Source of the DNA: Bacteroidales bacterium
GTDB lineage: Bacteria; Bacteroidota; Bacteroidia; Bacteroidales; Bacteroidaceae
Length of the DNA stretch: 22,465 bases
NCBI GenBank assembly: GCA_004555055.1
Contig: SFJN01000044.1
Location: 1-22,465 of the forward strand
Reading direction: 5' to 3'
Position numbers and translations under genes: made by a program. Positions 7,580 to 15,155 of the stretch are shown here, one piece after another. The notes beneath the pieces were generated by a model. The model did not search any database, was not told where the DNA came from, and saw nothing but the letters and a program-made list of their open reading frames with translations. Position 1 is the stretch's first letter, and each line of letters starts with the position of its first letter.

Positions 7580-9817
7580 ATGAAAACATTTCTCCACATA
7601 CTGCCATTCGGACTGCTGTTCCCCATCGCCGCCGCTGCCGAGAAGGTGGAGCTCCGCACTCCTGCCACCAGTTTCGTAATAGAACTCGCCAAGGGTGCCG
7701 AGCCCATGTTCGTCTATTACGGACCTTCGCTCACCGCCACCGACGCGGCCAACCTCGGTGTTCCCACCGATGCCAATTGGAGCCATCTCTCGCTCTACCC
7801 CGCATACGGAGCCACACACATGCAGGACGAGCCCTGCCTGGCCATGCGCCATGCCGATGGCAACCTCTCCACACAGATGCTCATCGACCGCTGGGAACGC
7901 CGTAGCGTCAGCGATACCGCGCCCAACGGTGAGCCACGACAAGGTGAGGAACTCACAGTCTACCTCTCCGACCCCCTCTATCCCGTACACGTGGAACTCC
8001 ACTATCTCGCCTATGCCGATGTGGACATGATGGAATACTGGACCGTCATCCGCCACGACGAGCGCCGTAACGTCACCCTTACGCAGTACGCTAATCCCGT
8101 TCTCCCCATCCACCGCGACAATGTCTATTGCACACATTTCACCGGTTCGTGGGCGGCAGAAGCCCAACTTTCGGAGCATGCACTGGAACCCGGCACACTG
8201 CTCATCCAGGACAAGGACGGCACACGCAACTCGGGGATGCGCCGCAACGAGATGCTCTTTGCGCTCGACGGGCCGGCACGCGAAAACGAGGGGCATGTCA
8301 TCGCCACTGCTCTCCTCTACAGCGGAAACTACCGCATCCTTGTCGACACTGACAACACCGACTACCACTACTATATGGCCGGGCCCTCGCCCGACAACGC
8401 GGAATATCATCTCCGCCGGGGCGAGACCTTCACCACTCCCCGCTCGGCCGTCACCTATTCCACGCACGGAACGAACGGTGCGAGCCAGAATTTCCACCGC
8501 TGGGCACGCAGGTACCAGCTCCGCCACGGCAATGCCGAACGCATGATCCTGCTCAACTCGTGGGAGGGTGTCTACTTCAACATCAACCAGGAGGGCATGG
8601 CGCAGATGATGCGCGACATCAAGTCGATGGGCGGAGAGCTCTTTGTGATGGACGACGGCTGGTTCGGCACCAAATATCCCCGTCTGACCGACAACTGTGC
8701 CCTGGGCGACTGGGAGGTCGACACCACGAAACTGCCCGAAGGCATCGACGGGCTGCTGCGCGATGCCCGCGAGGCAGGAGTGAAATTCGGCATCTGGATA
8801 GAGCCCGAAATGACAAACACCGTCTCCGAACTCTACGAAAAACACCCCGAATGGGTCATCAAGGCCCCCGGACGCGAACCCGTCACCGGACGAGGAGGTA
8901 CACAGCTTGTACTCGACCTCGCAAACCCTGCCGTCCAGGACTATGTCTTCAGCATCGTCGACCGTCTGCTTTCGCAGTGGCCCGACATTGCCTACATCAA
9001 GTGGGATGCCAACGCTCCGATGATGAACCACGGCTCGCAGTATCTCAGTGCCGACGACCAGAGCCATCTGAACATTGCCTATCACCGCGGCCTCATCGAC
9101 GTCTGCCAGCGCATCCGCGCGAAGTATCCCGACGTCATCATCCAGGACTGCGCATCCGGAGGCTCACGCGTAAACTACGGACTGTTGCCGTTCTTCGACG
9201 AATTCTGGGTAAGCGACAACACCGATGCCCTGCAACGTATCTACATGCAGTGGGGAACATCCTACTTCTATCCCGCCATTGCCATGGCATCGCACATCTC
9301 CGCCGTACCCAATCATGCCGTTTTCCGAACCACCTCGCTGAAGTTCCGCTGCGATGTGGCGATGAGCGGACGCCTGGGTATGGAAATACAGCCCAAGAAC
9401 ATGAGCGACGAGGAGAAAGACCTCTGCCGGCAGGCCATCAACGACTATAAACTTGTGCGCAAGACCGTGCAGCACGGCGACCTTTACCGCCTGAATACGC
9501 CCTACGATGCCGACCGGCAGGCCGCACTGATGTACGTGTCCGCACAGAAGGACGAAGCCGTCTTCTTCTGGTACAAACTCGAGACGATGAAGAACCATCA
9601 CTTCCCCATCGTCCGGATGGCTGGACTGAAGCCCGATGCCATGTATACCGTCACCGAACTGAACCGCATCGACAAGTCGCCGCTCTCATTCGAGGGGCAG
9701 ACCTTCAGCGGGGCCTATCTGATGAACCACGGACTTCTGCTCCCCGCCGACCACGATGTCGAATGGAACCGCCGCAACGACTGGGCAAGCCGCGTGCTGC
9801 GGCTGCAGGCCAGATAA
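7580..9817 (+). CDS. GH36 alpha-galactosidase, secreted to periplasm
   Basis: A 745-residue protein with a Sec signal peptide (MKTFLHILPFGLLFPIAAAA) and no lipobox, so probably periplasmic. After an N-terminal beta-supersandwich of about 300 residues the GH36 barrel shows LLNSWEGVYFN (324-334), FVMDDGWFG (355-363), FGIWIEPEM (403-411), the nucleophile motif YIKWDANAP (Asp476), DCASGGSR (523-530) and the acid/base motif FWVSDNTDA (Asp546). It should remove alpha-1,6-linked galactose side chains from galactomannan oligosaccharides. The gene is 272 bp after the epimerase, the gap being largely occupied by the repeat at 7294-7433. It is the last gene before the terminator at 9847. No convincing promoter is visible directly upstream, so read-through from the operon is likely. 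A weak TTTA-N19-TACTTTCT match at 7515-7545 is not strong enough to call. Confidence 0.94.
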   Translation: MKTFLHILPFGLLFPIAAAAEKVELRTPATSFVIELAKGAEPMFVYYGPSLTATDAANLGVPTDANWSHLSLYPAYGATHMQDEPCLAMRHADGNLSTQMLIDRWERRSVSDTAPNGEPRQGEELTVYLSDPLYPVHVELHYLAYADVDMMEYWTVIRHDERRNVTLTQYANPVLPIHRDNVYCTHFTGSWAAEAQLSEHALEPGTLLIQDKDGTRNSGMRRNEMLFALDGPARENEGHVIATALLYSGNYRILVDTDNTDYHYYMAGPSPDNAEYHLRRGETFTTPRSAVTYSTHGTNGASQNFHRWARRYQLRHGNAERMILLNSWEGVYFNINQEGMAQMMRDIKSMGGELFVMDDGWFGTKYPRLTDNCALGDWEVDTTKLPEGIDGLLRDAREAGVKFGIWIEPEMTNTVSELYEKHPEWVIKAPGREPVTGRGGTQLVLDLANPAVQDYVFSIVDRLLSQWPDIAYIKWDANAPMMNHGSQYLSADDQSHLNIAYHRGLIDVCQRIRAKYPDVIIQDCASGGSRVNYGLLPFFDEFWVSDNTDALQRIYMQWGTSYFYPAIAMASHISAVPNHAVFRTTSLKFRCDVAMSGRLGMEIQPKNMSDEEKDLCRQAINDYKLVRKTVQHGDLYRLNTPYDADRQAALMYVSAQKDEAVFFWYKLETMKNHHFPIVRMAGLKPDAMYTVTELNRIDKSPLSFEGQTFSGAYLMNHGLLLPADHDVEWNRRNDWASRVLRLQAR

Positions 9818-9846
9818 TGCCTGAAGCGACACCGTCCCCCCTACAC

Positions 9847-9898
9847 ACTCCCGCCAATGTCTTTGCCTTTCGACAGAGACATTGGCGGGAGTTTTTTT
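9847..9898 (+). terminator. Strong intrinsic terminator ending the first gene block
   Basis: A perfect 16-bp stem pairs ACTCCCGCCAATGTCT (9847-9862) with its complement at 9877-9892 around a 14-nt loop, followed directly by a run of seven T (9892-9898). It lies 30 bp after the GH36 stop codon. Seven G follow the T-run. Confidence 0.92.
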
Positions 9899-10740
9899 GG
9901 GGGGGAGCGAAACACCTAAACACAATGTGCCTTGAACGAAATGGGAGACGTGCCCTCCTTACAACAAAAAACCTAAAAAAATAATGACAGACATCAGCAT
10001 GGCTTTTAGAGCGAAGTCGGAGAAGATGACAGCCTCGTACCGCACTTTACAGGCAACTTTGAGGTCCTTCGGCACGGAAAATACGGCACTTTCTGCCTCC
10101 AAAACTTCCATTCAGACCAAAAACAGGCGCAAAAAGCCTCAATATTGCCCTTCGGGGATACAGAAACATCGGACTTCTCACACCAAAACATCCGTACTTT
10201 CGAGGCAAAACCTCCGTACTTTGTGCCAAAGAAGTCCGTACTTTTGGAATTTCCAGCCGAGAAACAGTAGAAAACAGCCCGTTTCAGGGATGTGGATTTC
10301 CAGCACAGACGGCAGGCTACTGGCTTCCGAAGCCATTTTCAGGACCGTTTTTTGCCCGTTTTCCTTCAATTTTATTGACAAACCGTATGGATTTAGTCTA
10401 CTTTATCATACTCTTTCCTTTTGCAAAGACTAACCGAAAGAACCCAAATATAGGATTTGCCTACACACTGTATCGGGAACGCTGTGCTCACGCTGATGCC
10501 CAGCCTTCCGGCCCTTTCGTGACGTAACAGTACGAACAATGCAGGTCTGGGAACGCTTCCCACTGACACCGCCGTAGTTTGGAAGCAGCATCTGCCATAA
10601 AGAGTGAGCGGAGAGCTTCCGACCCCTCTGCAGCAGTTCCTCACGCACCGTCGGCAGAAAAAAAACACAGTTATCCCACTTTTTTCAATGTTGTACAAAA
10701 AACGGGCAAAAAAGTGCAAGTGCATGTCGCAAAAACGTCA
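9899..10740. other. Long non-coding spacer between the two gene blocks
   Basis: Between the terminator and the promoter of the second block I see no credible gene. The short ORFs on both strands have low-complexity or atypical composition, no recognisable domain and no ribosome-binding or promoter context. The left half contains the 22-bp phased repeats described separately. The right half (about 10440-10660) is GC-richer single-copy sequence with no structure I can identify. The segment 10640-10740 becomes A-rich ahead of the promoter. Confidence 0.6.
10039..10244. repeat. Degenerate 22-bp phased repeat array
   Basis: TCCGTACTTT occurs exactly at 10191-10200, 10213-10222 and 10235-10244, a constant 22-bp step. 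A weaker copy (TCGGACTT) starts at 10169, again 22 bp earlier. ACCGCACTTT (10039-10048) and ACGGCACTTT (10083-10092) are related copies 44 bp apart. The 12 bp between cores vary. On the minus strand the core reads AAAGTACGGA. Function is unknown. Spacing close to two helical turns would suit a protein-binding array, but decay of a minisatellite is equally possible. Confidence 0.6.
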
Positions 10741-10748
10741 TAATTTTG
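10741..10748 (+). promoter_or_regulatory. Candidate promoter (-7 box) of the second operon
   Basis: TAATTTTG exactly matches the Bacteroidetes -7 consensus TAnnTTTG and lies 48 bp upstream of the acetylesterase ATG. No clear TTTG -33 box is found at the usual distance. Transcription would start near 10755, giving a leader of about 40 nt. Confidence 0.5.
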
Positions 10749-10795
10749 CTGCCGAAAACCACCATGTAAATTCTTTCTGCCCCATGGGGCAGTTC

Positions 10796-12346
10796 ATGAA
10801 GACAATGAAAAATACACTCATTACCCTTCTTGCCTCCCTCGCCACAGTCCCTGCGGCCTGGGGTGTCGAACTCCCCGACATCCTGGGGGACAACGCCGTG
10901 CTGCAGCAACAGACACAAGCCCGGCTTTGGGGATGGGCAAAGGCCGGAAACTACGTACAGGTAACCACCGGATGGGACCACCGCCAATACGTGGCACAGG
11001 CCGGAAACGACGGACGATGGACCCTGCAAGTGACCACGCCGAAAGCCGGTTTCAACGCCTACAGCATCGTATACGATGAATATGACGCCCGTCCGCAAGC
11101 GGATACTTCAGCCGTTCCCGTCGATACGAAGACGGTGGACAACGTGCTCATCGGCGAAGTATGGTTCTGCTCCGGACAGTCGAACATGGAGATGCCGCTG
11201 GGCGGTTTCTGGAATTGTCCCGTCGAAGGCGGCAACGAGGCCATTGCCTATGCCGGACGCTATGCACAGTCCGTGCGCGTGGCTACCATAGAAAAGACAC
11301 CCGCACAGGAGCCCCAGACCCGCGTCAGAGGCGGATGGGATGTGGCATCGCCTGCCAACGCTCCGCGGTTCTCGGCCGTGGCATGGTTCTTTGCCACCAC
11401 ACTGACCGACATCCTGCAGGTACCCGTGGGGGTCATCAACTGCAGTTGGGGCGGATCGTGCGTCGAAGGCTGGATGCCCAAGGAGGTGCTGCTCACCTAC
11501 CCCGACGGCCTGACGCCCATCGACGACACCGACTACCATGCCAAGATGGTGATGTACAACGGCATGCTGGCGCCCTTGGCGGGATATACCGTTAAGGGAT
11601 TCCTCTGGAACCAGGGCGAATCGAACGTCGGGCGCGAAGAGGAGTATGTGGAGCGTTTCCAGACCATGGCACAGCTATGGCGCAAACTGTGGAACCAGCC
11701 TGCCGATGCCCTTCCCTTCTACACCGTAGAACTGCCCCCCTACCGCTACGGCGATGCCGACGGCACCTCGGCGGCCGACTTCCGCGCCGCCCAACACCGC
11801 ATCGCACGCCTCCTGCCTCATTCGGGATGTGTATGCACCAGCGACCTCATCTACCCCTATGAACTCGACCAGATTCACGGTGCACAGAAACAGCCCATCG
11901 GACAGCGCATGGCCTACATGGCACTGACACGCGACTACGGCATACAGGGCATCGCAGCCGAAGCACCCGAACTGGAGCGGTGGACCCTCGTCGACGCTTC
12001 GCCCGACGACATTGCCGTGATTGCAGGAAGCCGTGTGGAAACTCCGCGCACCAACGGATGCATCGCACGCCTCTACTTCACAAACAGCATCGAAGGTTTC
12101 GACCGCATGACGGACATCCCGGGATTCGAGGCACAGGACACTCAAGGTGTATGGCACAAGGCCATCGTATGGTCCTCGTCGGAATGGCAGAATGTGGAGC
12201 GGCAGGGGTGCTTCCTTTCGCTGGCATGTCCCGAGGCCGACCGCATCTGCAACGTACGCTACTGCTACCGCAACTTCGCCATCGGCACACTACATACCGT
12301 GCGCGGACTGCCATTGGTGCCCTTCACCACCGAAAAAGGAGAATAA
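10796..12346 (+). CDS. SASA-domain (sialate O-acetylesterase-like) carbohydrate acetylesterase
   Basis: The ATG at 10796 is chosen because it yields a signal peptide (MKTMKNTLITLLASLATVPAAWG) directly followed by the conserved family start 'LPDILGDNAVLQQ'. Upstream in-frame extension adds only non-coding sequence. The 516-residue product has SGNH/SASA landmarks: FCSGQSNMEMP with nucleophile Ser129, INCSWGGS (214-221), KGFLWNQGESN (267-277) and a terminal DQIHG (Asp358, His361). The family hydrolyses O-acetyl esters on sugars. Despite its usual database name, sialic acid is an unlikely substrate here. Flanking mannanases point to O-acetyl groups on mannan, probably on oligosaccharides in the periplasm. 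It is the first gene of the second block, 39 bp before the GH5 gene. The exact esterase family number and regioselectivity cannot be told from the sequence alone. Confidence 0.85.
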   Translation: MKTMKNTLITLLASLATVPAAWGVELPDILGDNAVLQQQTQARLWGWAKAGNYVQVTTGWDHRQYVAQAGNDGRWTLQVTTPKAGFNAYSIVYDEYDARPQADTSAVPVDTKTVDNVLIGEVWFCSGQSNMEMPLGGFWNCPVEGGNEAIAYAGRYAQSVRVATIEKTPAQEPQTRVRGGWDVASPANAPRFSAVAWFFATTLTDILQVPVGVINCSWGGSCVEGWMPKEVLLTYPDGLTPIDDTDYHAKMVMYNGMLAPLAGYTVKGFLWNQGESNVGREEEYVERFQTMAQLWRKLWNQPADALPFYTVELPPYRYGDADGTSAADFRAAQHRIARLLPHSGCVCTSDLIYPYELDQIHGAQKQPIGQRMAYMALTRDYGIQGIAAEAPELERWTLVDASPDDIAVIAGSRVETPRTNGCIARLYFTNSIEGFDRMTDIPGFEAQDTQGVWHKAIVWSSSEWQNVERQGCFLSLACPEADRICNVRYCYRNFAIGTLHTVRGLPLVPFTTEKGE

Positions 12347-12385
12347 CATCCTAACAACCTCAATAACCTCTGACTTGATACCATC

Positions 12386-13786
12386 ATGAAAAACACCATA
12401 AAGATTCTGCTCAGTCTGATCATTTCATCGTGTGCCGTCATGGAAACACCTGCACAGACCACCACAAACACCGCCCAACCCTTCGTCACCGTACGCGACG
12501 GACATTTCTACCTCGGCGACAAGGAATACCGCTATGTGGGTGCCAACTTCTGGTATGGCGCCATCCTGGGCAGTGAGGGACGGGGCGGCAACCGCGAACG
12601 TCTGCACCGCGAACTCGACCATCTGAAATCCATCGGCGTGGACAACGTGCGCGTGCTCGTCGGAGGTGACGGACGTGACGGCATACCCTCGCACATCGCA
12701 CCAAAACTGCAGACCGAACCGGGGGTATACAACGACACCCTCCTTGCCGGACTCGACTATCTGATGCTCGAACTCGAGAAACGCGACATGCGGGCCATCC
12801 TCTACCTCAACAACGCCTGGGAATGGTCGGGAGGATACGGGGCATACCTCGACTGGGTGGGCTTCGAAAGCGACATTCCGGACTATGCGAAAGGCGATGG
12901 AAGCACACGGCATTTCAGCCAGACACCCGTTCCGGGTATTGACGGATACCGCGAATATACACAGCATGTGTCGAACTTCGTCCTCCACGAAGGGGCGAAG
13001 GCAATGGCCGACCGCCATGCCTGCTTCATCGTTTCGCGAAAGAACCGCTACACCGGAGTACCCTACAGCCAGAGCCCCGCACTCATGGCGTGGGAGATTG
13101 CCAACGAACCCCGCGCCTTCAACGGCGACGAACTGCACAAACGCAAGTTCGTGGAATGGATTGACCGCCAGTCGCGCCTCATACGGGCCATCGACCCCAA
13201 CCACCTCATCACTACCGGTTCCGAGGGACGCCACGGCTGCGAACAGGACATGCAGCTCTTCCGCACCATCCACACCCTGCCCTGCATCGACTATGCCTGC
13301 ATCCACATCTGGCCCTACAACTGGGGATGGCTCGGACGCTTCGAGCAGAATCCCGATGAAGGCAAGACCATTCCCGATAGCAAGCCCGACCCCATGACGG
13401 AAAAGGTGGGCGATGCCTGCGCCAAAAGCATGGCATACATCGACGAGGCATACGCCATGCTCCAGGGCTCGGGACGACCCATCGTACTTGAGGAGTTCGG
13501 GTATCCCCGCGACAGGTTCCGCTTTGCACCGGGAAGCCCCACCCTCGGCCGCGACCAATACTACCGCTTCCTCTTCGGCATCATCCGCGATTCGGGAAAG
13601 ATTGCCGGTTGCAACTTTTGGGGATGGGGCGGCAGCGCAGATGTACGGCACGTGGTATGGGAACGCTGGGACGACTATGTCGGCGACCCCGCACAGGAGG
13701 AACAAGGCCTGAACTCCGTATTTGCGACCGACTCGACCACCATCGGCATCATACGTTCAATGTCCGCTGACATCAGAAAACAATAG
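12386..13786 (+). CDS. GH5 (subfamily 7-like) beta-mannanase, probable lipoprotein
   Basis: A 466-residue protein whose N-terminus (MKNTIKILLSLIISSC) ends in a plausible lipobox ISSC (Cys16). Cleavage as an ordinary secreted protein near residue 24 is the alternative. The barrel begins with FVTVRDGHFYLGDKEYRYVGANFWYG, a typical opening of GH5_7 and GH5-like mannanases. Key motifs are VDNVRVLVGG (85-94), AILYLNNAWEWSGG (137-150), the acid/base motif MAWEIANEPR (Glu241), CIHIWPYNW (305-313) and the nucleophile motif IVLEEFGYPRD (Glu370). It should cleave internal beta-1,4-mannosidic bonds. It follows the SASA esterase by 39 bp and precedes the next esterase by 7 bp, so the three are almost certainly co-transcribed. 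The subfamily assignment is from motif recall and would need a profile comparison. Confidence 0.9.
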   Translation: MKNTIKILLSLIISSCAVMETPAQTTTNTAQPFVTVRDGHFYLGDKEYRYVGANFWYGAILGSEGRGGNRERLHRELDHLKSIGVDNVRVLVGGDGRDGIPSHIAPKLQTEPGVYNDTLLAGLDYLMLELEKRDMRAILYLNNAWEWSGGYGAYLDWVGFESDIPDYAKGDGSTRHFSQTPVPGIDGYREYTQHVSNFVLHEGAKAMADRHACFIVSRKNRYTGVPYSQSPALMAWEIANEPRAFNGDELHKRKFVEWIDRQSRLIRAIDPNHLITTGSEGRHGCEQDMQLFRTIHTLPCIDYACIHIWPYNWGWLGRFEQNPDEGKTIPDSKPDPMTEKVGDACAKSMAYIDEAYAMLQGSGRPIVLEEFGYPRDRFRFAPGSPTLGRDQYYRFLFGIIRDSGKIAGCNFWGWGGSADVRHVVWERWDDYVGDPAQEEQGLNSVFATDSTTIGIIRSMSADIRKQ

Positions 13787-13793
13787 ACGAAAC

Positions 13794-15137
13794 ATGCTCA
13801 GACGCATTCTTATAATAGTGGCAGCCTTCATCACCACAAGTTTGGCTGCCGAAGCACAGATTGTCGGGAACGACATTACGGTCAGCGTCACTCCCGACCA
13901 TCCGGATTGGACATACAAGACCGGAGAGGACATCCTCTTCAACGTCTGCGTCGCAAAGTCCGGAGTTCCCCTCCCCAATGCCAAGGTAACACTGCAGAGC
14001 GGTCCGGAATGGTATGCCGACAAAGTCAGCGAAACATCCCTTGCCAAGGGTACGACGACCGTGAAAGCCCAGATGAAACAACCGGGATTCTACAAACTGA
14101 AGGCCACGGCACACGTCGGCGGACGCGACTATGAGGCTTGGTGCAGCGTAGGAGTAAGCCCCGAACGCATACGCCCCGTGGCACAATGTCCCGAGGACTT
14201 CGACAGTTTCTGGAAACAGACTGCCGACGAGGCGCGCCAGACACCGCTCGAACCGCAACTCACCCTGCTCCCCGAACGGTCAAACGCTGAGGTATTGACG
14301 TATCATGTATCGTTCCAAAACGACCGTCCCGGACGCCGTGTCTATGGCATCTTGAATGTCCCGGCGCGTCCCGGACGCTACCCTGCCCTGCTCCGGGTGC
14401 CAGGTGCGGGCGTAAGGCCCTATACCGGCGACGAATGGACCTGCAGGCAAGGCGTCATCGTACTCGAAATCGGCGTGCACGGCATACCCGTCACCGAACC
14501 TCAGGCCTACTACGACCGACTCTTCACGGCTGCACTCGCTGACTATTGGCACAATGGAATCCACGACCGCCGGCGCAACTATTACCGCCACGTCATCACC
14601 GGATGCCTCCGCGCCATTGACTTCATCGCAGCACTCGGGGACCTCATGCCCATCTACGGTACCGACGGCACGGCATGGGACGGCAGCAACCTCGCCGTCA
14701 CAGGGTCGTCGCAGGGCGGATTCCTCACTTTGGCCACCACGGCCCTCGACAGCCGCGTGTCGTGCTACGGGGCGGTACACGCTGCGCTCTGCGACCTCGA
14801 AGCGGCTACGAAACGCAAACCCTGCGGATGGCCCCACTACTTCTACGACGAAGGGGCAGGGAAACCGAAGGAGGACATCGACAGGCACCTGGTAGAGGAA
14901 CTCCGCTACTACGATGGTGTGAACTTCGCACGACTCATACACGTACCGGGATTCTTCAGTTTCGGATACAACGACAACGTGGTGCCGCCCACCACAGCCT
15001 ATGCCACATACAACATTGCCGGAGGCGACAAGACGCTTTCGCCCTATCCCATGACCGCACACTTCTGGCATCAGGAGCAATGGGACGAATGGCAGGCTTT
15101 CCTGCTCCGCCATCTTCTGCACACCACATCCAAGTAG
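13794..15137 (+). CDS. CE7-like acetyl (xylan/mannan) esterase
   Basis: The start is ATG 13794, 7 bp after the preceding stop, because it provides a signal peptide (MLRRILIIVAAFITTSLAAEA). The upstream frame lies inside the GH5 gene. The 447-residue product has an N-terminal Ig-like domain (about 25-125) and then an alpha/beta-hydrolase of the acetyl xylan esterase AXE1/CE7 type. Motifs are CPEDFDSFWKQT (132-143), RVYGILNVP (182-190), ALLRVPGAGVRPY (198-210), YYRHVITGCLRAIDF (263-277), nucleophile elbow GSSQGG (Ser306), SFGYNDNVVPPTT (Asp394) and AHFWHQ (His423 or His426). CE7 enzymes deacetylate small acetylated oligosaccharides. Here the likely targets are acetylated manno-oligosaccharides in the periplasm. 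Two different esterases in one operon suggest the target polymer is acetylated at more than one position. Confidence 0.87.
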   Translation: MLRRILIIVAAFITTSLAAEAQIVGNDITVSVTPDHPDWTYKTGEDILFNVCVAKSGVPLPNAKVTLQSGPEWYADKVSETSLAKGTTTVKAQMKQPGFYKLKATAHVGGRDYEAWCSVGVSPERIRPVAQCPEDFDSFWKQTADEARQTPLEPQLTLLPERSNAEVLTYHVSFQNDRPGRRVYGILNVPARPGRYPALLRVPGAGVRPYTGDEWTCRQGVIVLEIGVHGIPVTEPQAYYDRLFTAALADYWHNGIHDRRRNYYRHVITGCLRAIDFIAALGDLMPIYGTDGTAWDGSNLAVTGSSQGGFLTLATTALDSRVSCYGAVHAALCDLEAATKRKPCGWPHYFYDEGAGKPKEDIDRHLVEELRYYDGVNFARLIHVPGFFSFGYNDNVVPPTTAYATYNIAGGDKTLSPYPMTAHFWHQEQWDEWQAFLLRHLLHTTSK

Positions 15138-15155
15138 CACCCTCATACAAGCAGT

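Noticed and set aside
7379..9085. Long open frame of 568 codons on the minus strand, antisense to the GH36 gene
   Set aside because: It mirrors the codon structure of the GH36 gene, has no family motifs and no start-site context. Long antisense frames are common in GC-rich coding DNA.
10169..10244. Regularly spaced repeats considered as a CRISPR array
   Set aside because: The conserved core is only 10 bp with 12-bp intervals, far shorter than CRISPR repeats and spacers, and no cas gene is nearby.
9984..10433. 149-codon ORF between the two operons
   Set aside because: It is made largely of the 22-bp repeat region translated, has low similarity to any protein pattern, no promoter and no ribosome-binding context.
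10393..10725. 110-codon minus-strand ORF upstream of the acetylesterase gene
   Set aside because: Cys- and Arg-rich with no domain or secretion logic. It overlaps the presumed promoter-proximal region of the second operon.
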